From the NCBI RefSeq assembly GCF_009676955.1, contig NZ_CP045696.1:1681001-1745000 (forward strand): a stretch of 64,000 nt of DNA, written 5' to 3'. Positions 42,646 to 51,739 of this stretch are shown here, in pieces; position 1 is the stretch's first letter, and every line of letters begins with the position of its first letter. Made by a program: the position numbers and the translations under genes. The DNA is from Sodaliphilus pleomorphus (lineage in GTDB: Bacteria > Bacteroidota > Bacteroidia > Bacteroidales > Muribaculaceae). The notes beneath the pieces are model-generated. The model was not told the DNA's origin. It saw only the letters and a program-made list of their open reading frames with translations, and searched no databases.

Positions 42646-44520
42646 ATGAGAAAATATATATATATCCTGTTGACGACGGTGGTTGCCTCGCTCGGCGCGA
42701 CGAGTTGCGACGATTACCTCGACGTGAACAAGAATACCGATGCTCCCGACTATGTCGACGGTTACCTGTACCTGGCAGGCATCGAGCAAAGTTACCAGGA
42801 GCTCTACTACGACTTGCGTGCTATCGCGCCGCTCACCCAGATGATGGGCACCTCGAGCTACGTCAGCTATGCCCTGCACTACTATAGCCGCAACAGCGAT
42901 GCTGCCGGCCAGGTGTGGCGCATGCTCTACTGGAGCCAGGGCATGAACCTGGAGAACATGATCAACCAGAGTCTCGAGGCCCAGAACTGGACGCTCGCCG
43001 GCATGGGCTATATCATGAAGGCCTACTCGTGGGACGTGGCCACCAAGCAACATGGCGAGATGCCTATGAAGGAAGCCTACGAGGCTGGCCGCCTGTCGCA
43101 CGACTACGACTATCAGCCCGAAATCTACGCCCAGATACGCGAGTGGGCCAAGACAGGTATCGAGCTGCTGCAGCGCGAGGACAACTCGGTGTATGGCAGC
43201 AAGATCAGCAACAACGACTACATCTACCACGGCGACAAGGACAAGTGGATAAAGTTTGGCTATGCCGTGATTGTGCGCAACCTGGCCTCGCTCACCTGCA
43301 AACGCGACTTCAAGGCCAAGTACTACGACGAGTTTATCGACGCTTGCTCCAAGGCCTTTGCCGGCAATGCCGACAACGCCACGGTTGAGGTGGGCGGCGG
43401 CGGCGCCGATGCCTCGGAGTCGTCCTATAACAATTTCTGGGGCCCCTACCGCAGCAACTTGAGCTGGAGCTACTTCCAGCACGACTATGCCGTCGAGGTG
43501 TTTACCGGCACGGTGCCCTATTATGATGCCAATGGCGACAAGGTGCCCGTCGACAGCAACACCTATTGCCCCTATGAGCTGGCCAGCAAGCAGGTGATAT
43601 GCGACACGCTCGAGGAGGCTGGCCACATGGATCCCCGCGTGTTTGCCAAGCTGGCTACAGTCGACAAGGACAGCCTGGCCACTATCGACGACTGGATGAC
43701 GCTGCGCAAGCTGCACTACTATGGCGGCGGCTTCACCGGCTACAGCGGTCCCATCGGGTCGGCGCCGTCGTTCTTCGGCCGCAACCATGCCAGCAACGAC
43801 GATGCCGAGGGCAACGGACGCTGGCTTTACCGCAACGATGCGCCCTACATCCTGTCGACCTATGCCGAGATGCTCTTCGACAAGGCCGAGGTGCAGTATA
43901 AGTATGGCGACAAGACCGAGGCCTTTGAGACCTGGAAGCAAGCCATAGCAGCCGACATGGAGTTCACTGCCAGCTACCTGGTGCCGGGCGTGGCCATTCA
44001 GAACTCGGGCACCGGCGCCCACCAGGGCGACAAGATCACTGCAGCCACCTTCAAGAAGATTGCCCAGGAGTATCTCGACGGCCCCTATGTGGCCGGCCTG
44101 CCCATGAGCGACTTCGACCTGAGCCACATCATGATGCAGAAGTTTGTGGCCCTCTATCCCTGGGGGGGCGGCGAGGTGTGGGTCGACCAGCGCAAGTACA
44201 TGTACGACATCGCCTACAGCGGCGACTATCCCAGCAACGGCAACGGTTGGGACAAGACCACGCTCAACCAGAAGAGCGACGACGACCCCACCAAGGTGTA
44301 CAAGGGCTACTACCTGTATCCAGCCCAGGTGCAGGGCCGCAAGGGGTCGTACAACGACGACAACAACGGCTCGCCTTGCTTCAGGCTGCGCCCGCGCTAC
44401 AACTCCGAGTACATGTGGAACCTGCCCAGCCTGCAGGCCCTGCGCCCCATTGCCGGCGATGCCAAGGACTACCAGTGCTCGATCCCGTGGTTTGCCTATC
44501 CGGGCGACATGCCGCAGTGA
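42646..44520 (+). CDS. SusD/RagB-family nutrient-binding lipoprotein (pair 2)
   Basis: A 624-residue lipoprotein, partner of SusC-2. The signal peptide ends GATSC (Cys21) and the mature start CDDYLDVNKNTDAPDYV fits the SusD-like group. MGYIMKAYSWDVATKQHGEMPMKEA (about 124-148) corresponds to the DxYGxxP block seen in SusD-1, here altered to Q-H-G-E-M-P. The acidic residues after the lipidated Cys fit the surface-export signal of Bacteroidetes lipoproteins. It is most likely to bind an oligosaccharide or peptide and deliver it to the SusC-2 channel. The ligand is not predictable from sequence. Confidence 0.94.
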   Translation: MRKYIYILLTTVVASLGATSCDDYLDVNKNTDAPDYVDGYLYLAGIEQSYQELYYDLRAIAPLTQMMGTSSYVSYALHYYSRNSDAAGQVWRMLYWSQGMNLENMINQSLEAQNWTLAGMGYIMKAYSWDVATKQHGEMPMKEAYEAGRLSHDYDYQPEIYAQIREWAKTGIELLQREDNSVYGSKISNNDYIYHGDKDKWIKFGYAVIVRNLASLTCKRDFKAKYYDEFIDACSKAFAGNADNATVEVGGGGADASESSYNNFWGPYRSNLSWSYFQHDYAVEVFTGTVPYYDANGDKVPVDSNTYCPYELASKQVICDTLEEAGHMDPRVFAKLATVDKDSLATIDDWMTLRKLHYYGGGFTGYSGPIGSAPSFFGRNHASNDDAEGNGRWLYRNDAPYILSTYAEMLFDKAEVQYKYGDKTEAFETWKQAIAADMEFTASYLVPGVAIQNSGTGAHQGDKITAATFKKIAQEYLDGPYVAGLPMSDFDLSHIMMQKFVALYPWGGGEVWVDQRKYMYDIAYSGDYPSNGNGWDKTTLNQKSDDDPTKVYKGYYLYPAQVQGRKGSYNDDNNGSPCFRLRPRYNSEYMWNLPSLQALRPIAGDAKDYQCSIPWFAYPGDMPQ

Positions 44521-44577
44521 CGGGCGTGATTACAAGATAAGAAAAGATATCAACTCAAAAAAAAACTTGATTACAGT

Positions 44578-45453
44578 ATGAAATATTTAAATTATATTGC
44601 ATTCCTTGTCTTGCTGGCCATTGCCTCGGCATGTAGCGACAAGAACGTGGAATACAACATGGAGCCGGTCGACACCGCCCATCAAGCCGAACTCCAAATC
44701 TTCTACATGGCGCCCAAGACTGCCGTTTCGTCCAACTACATCTACCAGGTGGGCATCAACGGCATCAACTATGCCAACAATGGGTCGACGCTCATCACCA
44801 CCTTCAACGGTGTGCCGGGCGGCGCTGTGGGCATGTACTATACCGTGGCATCGGGCGATGTCACCATCACGCTCTTCCACCGTCTCGACGGGGTGAATAT
44901 CGATGCCCAGCCCTTCTACACGGGCAAGGCCCGCGGCCTCAAGGCTGGTGGCAAGTATCAGGTGTTTGTGGTCGACGACAACGCTGACCCTATCGTGCTC
45001 GAAGCCGGCGAGATGCCCACCTTTGGCGGCTCGACCCAGACTGCCGAGTACTGCGGCACCAAGTGGTACAATTTCATGTATGAGGCCGACGGCACCCCGT
45101 CGACCGACAAGCTGCAGCTCTACATACAGGGCGACTCGACCAAGCAATACGACGAGCCACTGGGCAAGCCCATAGGCTTCGGCGAGTGCACCGATTGGGA
45201 GTCGCTGCACGTGACCAAGACAGTGTACAACAGCCAGGGCTACCAGAGCCGCTACTACACCTTCCATGTGATCGACGGCACCACCGGCGAGGACAAGGGA
45301 CAGCTTGAGTATGTGTCCAACACGGCGGGCCGCGTGAAGGCCTTCACCGACTACTGGACGTGGTACATAGGCCGCCAGTACCGCCTCTATGTGCACGGCG
45401 TGCGCACGTCCAAGACGGTGCGCGTGGCTGTGTCGCGCTGGACGGCCTATTGA
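44578..45453 (+). CDS. surface lipoprotein, DUF4397-like, third gene of susCD-2 operon
   Basis: A 291-residue lipoprotein. The signal peptide ends IASAC (Cys19), then SDKN with an acidic residue suited to surface export. Residues about 35-140 form an Ig-like beta-sandwich: VPGGAVGMYYTVASGDVTITLF, then FYTGKARGLKAGGKYQVFVVDD. This pattern is seen in DUF4397 proteins. The C-terminal half (about 145-290) is unrelated to anything I recognise. It lies 57 bp after SusD-2, where surface glycan-binding proteins (SusE/F-like) are commonly encoded, so an auxiliary ligand-binding role is inferred. No catalytic motif. Confidence 0.75.
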   Translation: MKYLNYIAFLVLLAIASACSDKNVEYNMEPVDTAHQAELQIFYMAPKTAVSSNYIYQVGINGINYANNGSTLITTFNGVPGGAVGMYYTVASGDVTITLFHRLDGVNIDAQPFYTGKARGLKAGGKYQVFVVDDNADPIVLEAGEMPTFGGSTQTAEYCGTKWYNFMYEADGTPSTDKLQLYIQGDSTKQYDEPLGKPIGFGECTDWESLHVTKTVYNSQGYQSRYYTFHVIDGTTGEDKGQLEYVSNTAGRVKAFTDYWTWYIGRQYRLYVHGVRTSKTVRVAVSRWTAY

Positions 45454-45590
45454 TTCCGCCGCTCCTCGTGAGCCGGTAAAAAAATTATATTCTTGCGCCG
45501 CAACGGGCAGCCACATGTGCTGCGCGCTGCGGCGCTCGATTTGGGGCGGGGTGGGGCAGGTCGAGCGATTGGGCGGTGATTGTGACGGTG

Positions 45591-45626
45591 TTTTGTCCCA
45601 CTTGTGGCTACTTTTTAGTATATTTG
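45591..45626 (+). promoter_or_regulatory. promoter for the GH3/LtaS-like operon
   Basis: TATATTTG (45619-45626) matches the -7 element exactly; TTTTG (45591-45595) is 23 nt upstream, slightly longer than ideal. The leader to the ATG at 45653 is about 20 nt. Confidence 0.6.
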
Positions 45627-45652
45627 CAGCCAAGACAAATCGAAGCACAGTC

Positions 45653-47167
45653 ATGATTGATTTTACACCGCTGGTGCGCAGGCATTTCATGGCGCGGCTC
45701 TATGAGCAGCTGCGCTACAAGGACTATGCCGACGCCATTCAGCAGGGTGTGCTGGTGAAGCTCGTCGAGAAGGCGGCGCTCACCGAGATGGGCCGCCGCT
45801 ACGACTTCTCGAGCCTGCGCACCTACAAGCAGTTTGCCTCCCGGGTGCCGCTGTTCAGCTACGAGGACCTGCAGCCGTTCATCATGCGCATGGTGCGCGG
45901 CGAGGCTGGCGTGCTGTGGCCGGGCACGACCACCGACTTTGCCCAGTCGTCGGGCACAAGCGACGGCAAGAGCAAGTATATACCCATCACGCGCGACGCC
46001 TTGCGGCACAACCACTACAAGGGCTCGAGCGACGTGGTGTCGCACTACCTCAACCTCAACCCCGGGAGCAAGCTCTTCGGGGGCAAGGCCTTGATACTGG
46101 GCGGCAGCTTTGCCAACGCGCTCGACCTCAAGCCAGGTGTGCACGTGGGCGACCTGAGCGCCACGCTCATCAACCGCATTCCGCCGCTCGCGGGCCTGTT
46201 CAGGGTGCCCAGCAAGCGCATTGCCCTCATGAGCGACTGGCATGAGAAGTTGCCGGCGCTGGTCGAGGCCAGCATGAATGAGAACGTCACCAGCCTCTCG
46301 GGCGTGCCCTCGTGGTTTCTCACGCTCATCAAGGAGGTGATGGCGCGCAAGGGGGCCAGCTGCCTGCACGAGGTGTGGCCCGGGCTGGAGGTGTTTTTTC
46401 ACGGCGGCATCGCCTTTGCACCCTACCGCGAGCAATATGAGAAGCTGTGCGACATGTCGCGCATGCACTTTCTCGACACCTACAATGCCAGCGAGGGCTT
46501 CTTTGCCGTGCAGAGCGACTGGGACTCGACGGCCATGCTGCTGCTGCTCGACGTGGGCGTGTTCTACGAGTTTATTCCCGTCGAGGAAAGCGCCAGCTCG
46601 TCGCCCGAGGTGTACCCGGTGTGGGAGGTGGAGGCCGGCCGCACCTATGAGCTGGTGATCACGGCCTGCAACGGGCTGTGGCGCTACCGCATAGGCGACA
46701 CGGTGACGGTGGAGCAGACGCACCCCGTGAAGATAAAGATAGCCGGCCGCACCAAGAGCTTCATCAACGCCTTCGGCGAGGAGCTCATGGTGCACAATGC
46801 CGACTTTGCCATCACCCACGCTGCCCTCGACACGGGCGCCCAGGTGCTCAACTACACGGCCGCCCCGGTCTATGCCGGCGACCACACACGCGGCCGCCAC
46901 GAGTGGCTTGTAGAGTTTGCCACGATGCCTGAGAGTCTCGACGGCTTTGCCCGCTCGCTCGACGAGCACCTCAAGCAGGTGAACAGCGACTACGAGGCCA
47001 AGCGTGCCGGCGACATCTTTCTCGATGCGCCCACCGTGGTGGTGGCGCGGGCGGGTCTCTTCGACGACTGGCTCGCGACAACCGGCAAGCTGGGCGGCCA
47101 GCGCAAGATACCGCGCCTGAGCAACGACCGCCGCATCATCGAGGCCATGCTCAAGCTCAATGATTGA
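45653..47167 (+). CDS. GH3-family acyl-acid amido synthetase-like protein
   Basis: A 504-residue cytoplasmic protein of the GH3 (JAR1/auxin-responsive GH3) branch of adenylating enzymes. In plants these activate a carboxylic acid with ATP and join it to an amino acid. The three nucleotide-binding motifs are present: SSGTSDGKSKYIP (about 99-111), YNASEG (about 279-284) and YRIGD (about 345-349). A C-terminal cap domain follows to the end. ATG 45653 is chosen because the frame upstream overlaps the preceding gene and is not protein-like. It heads a probable operon with a small membrane protein and an LtaS-like transferase. The bacterial substrate is unknown. Confidence 0.9.
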   Translation: MIDFTPLVRRHFMARLYEQLRYKDYADAIQQGVLVKLVEKAALTEMGRRYDFSSLRTYKQFASRVPLFSYEDLQPFIMRMVRGEAGVLWPGTTTDFAQSSGTSDGKSKYIPITRDALRHNHYKGSSDVVSHYLNLNPGSKLFGGKALILGGSFANALDLKPGVHVGDLSATLINRIPPLAGLFRVPSKRIALMSDWHEKLPALVEASMNENVTSLSGVPSWFLTLIKEVMARKGASCLHEVWPGLEVFFHGGIAFAPYREQYEKLCDMSRMHFLDTYNASEGFFAVQSDWDSTAMLLLLDVGVFYEFIPVEESASSSPEVYPVWEVEAGRTYELVITACNGLWRYRIGDTVTVEQTHPVKIKIAGRTKSFINAFGEELMVHNADFAITHAALDTGAQVLNYTAAPVYAGDHTRGRHEWLVEFATMPESLDGFARSLDEHLKQVNSDYEAKRAGDIFLDAPTVVVARAGLFDDWLATTGKLGGQRKIPRLSNDRRIIEAMLKLND

Positions 47168-47219
47168 CGGCGGCGGCTCGGTTTAGAAACAACAATACAA
47201 AACAAAACATGCAGATGAT

Positions 47220-47480
47220 ATGATCATAAGCGAACGCAATTTCCGCATAGTCGTGTTTCTCACCATGCTGCCCGTGGTGCTGTGGCCCGTGATGATCACT
47301 CACGTCGACCACTTCGACACCGCCCTCGAGCGCTTTGTGCTGCTCATGATGCCCGTCTTTGCTGTGGGCTGCGGCTTCCTGGCGCGGCGGGTGTACCGCG
47401 AGCGCCCCGAGGTGGCCTGGATGCTGGTGGGCATCGTGTGGCTCAGCTATGTGTCGTTCACCTGCCTGGTCTACATGTAA
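47220..47480 (+). CDS. small three-helix membrane protein
   Basis: An 86-residue protein almost entirely made of three hydrophobic segments: about 9-27 (VVFLTMLPVVLWPVMI), about 38-57 (RFVLLMMPVFAVGCGFLA) and about 65-85 (VAWMLVGIVWLSYVSFTCLVY). No family recognised. The stop TAA shares its last base with the ATG of the next gene (TAATG), which implies translational coupling to the LtaS-like transferase and possibly a complex with it. It lies 52 bp after the GH3 gene. Confidence 0.75.
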   Translation: MIISERNFRIVVFLTMLPVVLWPVMITHVDHFDTALERFVLLMMPVFAVGCGFLARRVYRERPEVAWMLVGIVWLSYVSFTCLVYM

Positions 47481-49453
47481 TGGCTACAATGAATATTTCA
47501 CGCTTCAAGTACACCCCCGTGGGCGCGGCCCTGATCAACATGGTCACGGCCCTGGTGGTCTACATGCTCTCGCGAGTGGTGTTTTTCCTGGTCAACTGGA
47601 GCACCTTTGCCCCCTACATGTCGTGGAAGCTGGCCGGCAGCATGCTGCACGGCGGCTTGGTCTTCGACACCTCGGCCTTGCTCTATATCAACGCGCTTTA
47701 TCTCGCGCTCACGCTCCTGCCCGTGCCCTGCAAGGAGAAGCCCGGCTTCTACCAGGGGCTCAAGTGGCTCTATGTGCTGACCAACAGCCTGGGCCTGGCG
47801 GCCAACCTCATCGACTCGGTCTATGTGCAGTACACGGGGCGCCGCACCACGATGTCGGTCTTCAGCGAGTTTGCCCACGAGGACAACATCGCCTCGATCA
47901 TCTTCGGCGAGACGTGCAACCACTGGTACCTGCTGCTGGTGATGGTGATGATGGTTGCCATCTTGTGGATATGCTTTGTGAAGCCCAGAGAGGGCGTGTG
48001 GGGCGCTCGATGGCACTACTATGTGTTGCAGGTCGTTTCGATGCTCGTTGTCGCCCCAGCGGCCATTATTGGGGTGCGTGGCAGCGCCACAGCCGGCACC
48101 AAGCCTATCACCATCAACAATGCCAACGCCTTTGTCAACCGCCCCATCGAGGGCACGGTGGTGCTCAACACGCCGTTCACCCTGATACGCAGCATCGGGC
48201 ACAAGGCGTTCGCCGACCCTCATTACATGCCGCAGGAGGCGATGAGGCGCGCCTTTGACCCAGTTGTCGTGCCGCGGCCCGACGAGCGCTCACAGGGCCG
48301 CAAAAACGTGGTCATTTTCATTGTAGAGAGCATGGGCAAGGAGTATATAGGCGCCTACAACCGTCACTTGGAAGGTGGGCGCTACAAGGGCTACATGCCC
48401 TTTGTCGACTCGCTGGTGAAGCGCAGTCTCACTTTCCAGTACAGCTATGCCAACGGTCGCAAGTCGATGGACGCCATGCCCAGCGTGCTCTCGGGGCTGC
48501 CCATGATGGTGGAGCCGTTTTTCCTCACGCCGGCCACGCTCAACGACGTGCAGGGCGTGCCGAGCATGCTCAAGCCGCTGGGCTACTACAGCTGTTTTTT
48601 CCATGGCGGGCACAATATCTCGATGGGCTTCAACGCTTTTGCCCGCGACATAGGCTACGACCGCTATGTGGGCCTCAATGAGTATTGCCGTTCCAAGAAT
48701 CCGGCCTATCACGGCATGGACGACTTCGACGGCAAGTGGGCCATCTACGACGAGCCGTTTCTGCAATTTATGCTCGACAACGTCAACCAGTTCAGGCAGC
48801 CCTTTGTGGCCACGGTGTTCACGGCCTCGTCGCACGAGCCGTTCCACATTCCCGACAAGTACAAGGGGGTGTTCAAGGAGGGCAAGCTGCCCATCTACAA
48901 GTCGATAGGCTACACCGACATGTCGCTGCGCCGCTTCTTTGAGCGTGCCAGCCGCCAGCCGTGGTACCGCAACACCATCTTTGTGCTGGTGGCCGACCAT
49001 GCGAGCCTGAGCGAGCATGCCGAGTACAAGACCGACCTGGGGCACTACAGCGTGCCCATCATCTTCTTCACGCCCGACGGCAGCCTGAAGCCGGCCATGC
49101 GCACCGACGTGATAGCGCAGCAGACCGACATCATGCCCACGCTCATGCACCTGCTGGGCTACGACAAGCCCTATGTGGCCTTTGGGTGCGACCTGCTCTC
49201 GACGCCGCCGCGCGACACCTGGGCCTTCAACTACAACAATGGCGTGTTCCAGTACATGAGGGGCGACTACATGATGCAATTCGACGGGCAGCGCGTCACG
49301 GCCATGTACCGGTTTAAGACCGATCCCTTGCTCAGGCACAACCTGGCGGGCAGGGTCAAGGAGCAGGCTGCCATGGAGGTGACCCTGAAAGCGCTCATAC
49401 AGCAATACATGCAGCGCATGAATCACAACGAGCTCGTGGTGCGTCGCCGCTGA
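47480..49453 (+). CDS. LtaS/MdoB-like membrane phosphotransferase (alkaline-phosphatase fold)
   Basis: A 657-residue inner-membrane protein with about five N-terminal helices (to about residue 200) and a periplasmic sulfatase-fold domain. Catalytic landmarks: FIVESMGKEY (metal-binding Glu, about 280), GRKSMDAMPS (candidate nucleophile Ser329 by codon count, where LtaS has Thr), HGGHNISMG, SSHEPFHIP and VADHASLSE. Members move phosphoglycerol or phosphoethanolamine from phospholipids to glycans or lipids in the periplasm. True teichoic acid synthesis is not expected in Bacteroidales, so a head-group or glycan modification is more likely. The start overlaps the preceding stop. It is convergent with the GT4 gene, leaving a 2-bp gap. 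Confidence 0.9.
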   Translation: MATMNISRFKYTPVGAALINMVTALVVYMLSRVVFFLVNWSTFAPYMSWKLAGSMLHGGLVFDTSALLYINALYLALTLLPVPCKEKPGFYQGLKWLYVLTNSLGLAANLIDSVYVQYTGRRTTMSVFSEFAHEDNIASIIFGETCNHWYLLLVMVMMVAILWICFVKPREGVWGARWHYYVLQVVSMLVVAPAAIIGVRGSATAGTKPITINNANAFVNRPIEGTVVLNTPFTLIRSIGHKAFADPHYMPQEAMRRAFDPVVVPRPDERSQGRKNVVIFIVESMGKEYIGAYNRHLEGGRYKGYMPFVDSLVKRSLTFQYSYANGRKSMDAMPSVLSGLPMMVEPFFLTPATLNDVQGVPSMLKPLGYYSCFFHGGHNISMGFNAFARDIGYDRYVGLNEYCRSKNPAYHGMDDFDGKWAIYDEPFLQFMLDNVNQFRQPFVATVFTASSHEPFHIPDKYKGVFKEGKLPIYKSIGYTDMSLRRFFERASRQPWYRNTIFVLVADHASLSEHAEYKTDLGHYSVPIIFFTPDGSLKPAMRTDVIAQQTDIMPTLMHLLGYDKPYVAFGCDLLSTPPRDTWAFNYNNGVFQYMRGDYMMQFDGQRVTAMYRFKTDPLLRHNLAGRVKEQAAMEVTLKALIQQYMQRMNHNELVVRRR

Positions 49454-49455
49454 GC

Positions 49456-50571
49456 TCAGGGAGCCTTGAACAGGCTGGCGTAGAGCTCGGTCATCTGCTT
49501 GTAGAAGGTGTCGTAGTTGAGGTGGTCGTTGAAGTCGTGCCGGGCCTGCATGCCGATGCGGCTGCGCAGCACGGCATCGGTGGTGAGCTGCTCGATGGCC
49601 TGGGCGAGCTCATAGGGGTTGTCGGGGTCGACAAGCAGGGCATTTTTCCCGTTTTCAAGATACTCGAGCTGGGCGCCGTTGTTGGTGGCAATGTGCGCCT
49701 TGCCGTGCATCATGTACTCGAGGTTGGACAGTCCCAGGGCCTCGGGCACCACGCTGGGCAGCACGCCGAAGTCGCACTGCCTGATGTAGGCTTGCACGTT
49801 GTCGCTGAAACCCAGGAAGGTCACGTTGTGCACCAGCTGGTTGGCCACGATGAAAGCCTTCTGTTGCGCTACATACTTGTGGTTGCCCTCGCCCAGTATC
49901 ACCAGGTGATACTTGCTGCTATCGAGCTGGGTGATGGCGCGCAGCAGCACGTCGAGCCCCTTGTCGTGGCTCAGGCGGCCGTGATACATGATGAGCGCCT
50001 GGTCGCTGCCGATGCCCAGCTGCTGGCGCAGCTGCGGGGCCTGGGCGAGCTTCTCGCTGCGTGCCGGCAACACGCTGTCGCGCACGATGACGCACTTCTT
50101 GCGGTCGAGGCGGGTGATGCGTGGCACAAACTCGTCGTAGGAGCGCTGGCTCACAAAGACGATGCGGTCGAGGTCGCGGTACACTTTCTTCGACAGGTAG
50201 TTGATGCGCGGGCGGTTCACGCCGTGTAGGGTGAGCACGATGCGTGTGTTGGGGTTCTCGGCAATGTGCTTGGCCCAGATGGCTGCAAAGGCGTCGTGAA
50301 AGGTGTGCACGTGTATGATGTTCTGGCCGCGCTTGAGCAGGCGGGCAAAACGCACCGGGCTGTCGAGGTCGGTGAGGCCCTTGAGGGGCAGTATCGATAC
50401 CGGGATCTCGAGGCTGCGAAACTTGTTGAATACTGCTTCCGACTTTTTGCACACGACCTCGATGTAGTAGTTGTCGTCGTTGCGCAGGCGCAGTGCCAGG
50501 TCGTAGGCATACTGCTCGGGGCCGCTCCATATCTTGTTGGATACTATGTGAAAGACGTTGATCATAGCCAC
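49456..50571 (-). CDS. glycosyltransferase family 4
   Basis: A 371-residue GT-B enzyme starting MAMINVFHIVSNKIWSGPEQYA; the N-terminal half contains the acceptor-facing G-P-E-Q-Y-A motif common in GT4 heptosyl/mannosyl types. The donor half carries ALIMYHGRLSHDKGLDVLLRA (about 192-212), with the Arg/Lys pair that contacts the diphosphate, and LGLSNLEYMMHGKAHIATNN (about 279-298), whose Glu corresponds to the conserved E of the EX7E region. No membrane segment. Role: addition of one sugar during LPS, capsule or glycoprotein glycan assembly; the specific sugar is unknown. It is transcribed alone toward the LtaS-like gene. Confidence 0.92.
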   Translation of the reverse strand: MAMINVFHIVSNKIWSGPEQYAYDLALRLRNDDNYYIEVVCKKSEAVFNKFRSLEIPVSILPLKGLTDLDSPVRFARLLKRGQNIIHVHTFHDAFAAIWAKHIAENPNTRIVLTLHGVNRPRINYLSKKVYRDLDRIVFVSQRSYDEFVPRITRLDRKKCVIVRDSVLPARSEKLAQAPQLRQQLGIGSDQALIMYHGRLSHDKGLDVLLRAITQLDSSKYHLVILGEGNHKYVAQQKAFIVANQLVHNVTFLGFSDNVQAYIRQCDFGVLPSVVPEALGLSNLEYMMHGKAHIATNNGAQLEYLENGKNALLVDPDNPYELAQAIEQLTTDAVLRSRIGMQARHDFNDHLNYDTFYKQMTELYASLFKAP

Positions 50572-50762
50572 GGTTTTCGCTTGAGTTTATTGATTATACG
50601 AAGATAGCTAAATTTTTGCTTAAAATTTGAAGCCAGGCTGGTTTTTTTCTACTTTATGTGTTGCGCGCGCGGGTGTGCCGTTGCATGAAAGCGGCGGTGC
50701 CCAGCCGGCTTGCGCGCGGCGGGGCACTGTCGTGTGAGTGTGGTGTGCCCTTGCCCTTGTCC

Positions 50763-51713
50763 TTAGCTCTTGAACAGGTCCTTGATGCCTCCTATCGAGC
50801 CCATGAGGTTGCTGGCCTCGTAGGGCAGATACACGGTCTTGGTCTTGTCGCCGCTGGCCACCTGGTTGAGCATGTCGATGTATTTCTGGGCCAGCAGGTA
50901 GTTGGCCGGATTGGTGCTTTTGCCCACGGCCTCGGTGATTTTCTCAATGGCCTGGGCCTCGGCTTCGGCACGGCGTATGCGTGCCTGAGCGGCTCCCTCG
51001 GCCTGCAATATTGCGGTCTGCTTGTCGGCCTCGGCCTGGTTGATGCGTGCAGTCTTCTGGCCTTCCGACTGGAGGATGGCGGCGGCTTTCTGGCCCTCGC
51101 TGGTGAGGATGGTGGCACGCTTGTTGCGCTCGGCCTGCATCTGTTTTTCCATGGCCTGGAGCACGCTTTGAGGCGGGGTGATGTCTTGCAGCTCCACGCG
51201 GTTCACCTTGATGCCCCACTTGTTGGTGGCATCGTCGAGCACGCTGCGCAGCTTGGTGTTGATGGTGTCGCGCGAGGTGAGCGTCTCGTCGAGTTCGAGC
51301 TCGCCTATGATGTTGCGCAGGGTGGTCTGCGTGAGCTTCTCGATGGCGTTGGGCAGGTTGTTGATTTCATACACTGCCTTGAAGGGGTCTACGATCTGGA
51401 AGTAGAGCAGGGCGTTGATTTGCATCTGGATGTTGTCTTTGGTGATCACGTTCTGCTTGTCGAAGTCGTAGACTTGCTCGCGCAGGTCGATGTTGTTGGT
51501 GTAGAAGTAGCGGCCGTTGCTGAAAGCCACGATGGTCTTGGCGCGGTCGATGAAGGGGATGATGATGTTGATGCCTGGCTTCAGGGTGGCATAGTACTTG
51601 CCCAGGCGCTCGATGATCTTGGTCTCGCTTTGGGGGATGATGATGAGACTCATTTTCACAATTATCAGCACCAGCACGACCAGTGCGATGATTACATAGA
51701 TGGCGATGTCCAT
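50763..51713 (-). CDS. SPFH/Band 7 (stomatin-like) membrane protein
   Basis: A 316-residue stomatin homologue. An N-terminal membrane helix (about 2-22) is followed by the SPFH domain (RLGKYYATLKPGINIIIPFID near 39-59; VELQDITPPQSVLQAMEKQM near 167-186). An Ala/Glu/Gln-rich coiled coil then runs to about 262, and the protein ends in a short conserved tail. Such proteins oligomerise into membrane-microdomain cages and influence quality control and membrane fluidity. It is the second gene of an NfeD-stomatin operon; the gap to the NfeD stop is 26 bp. The gene pairing itself is a strong family indicator. Confidence 0.94.
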   Translation of the reverse strand: MDIAIYVIIALVVLVLIIVKMSLIIIPQSETKIIERLGKYYATLKPGINIIIPFIDRAKTIVAFSNGRYFYTNNIDLREQVYDFDKQNVITKDNIQMQINALLYFQIVDPFKAVYEINNLPNAIEKLTQTTLRNIIGELELDETLTSRDTINTKLRSVLDDATNKWGIKVNRVELQDITPPQSVLQAMEKQMQAERNKRATILTSEGQKAAAILQSEGQKTARINQAEADKQTAILQAEGAAQARIRRAEAEAQAIEKITEAVGKSTNPANYLLAQKYIDMLNQVASGDKTKTVYLPYEASNLMGSIGGIKDLFKS

Positions 51714-51739
51714 AGTGTGTTGGGAGTTTTGGAAGTTAT

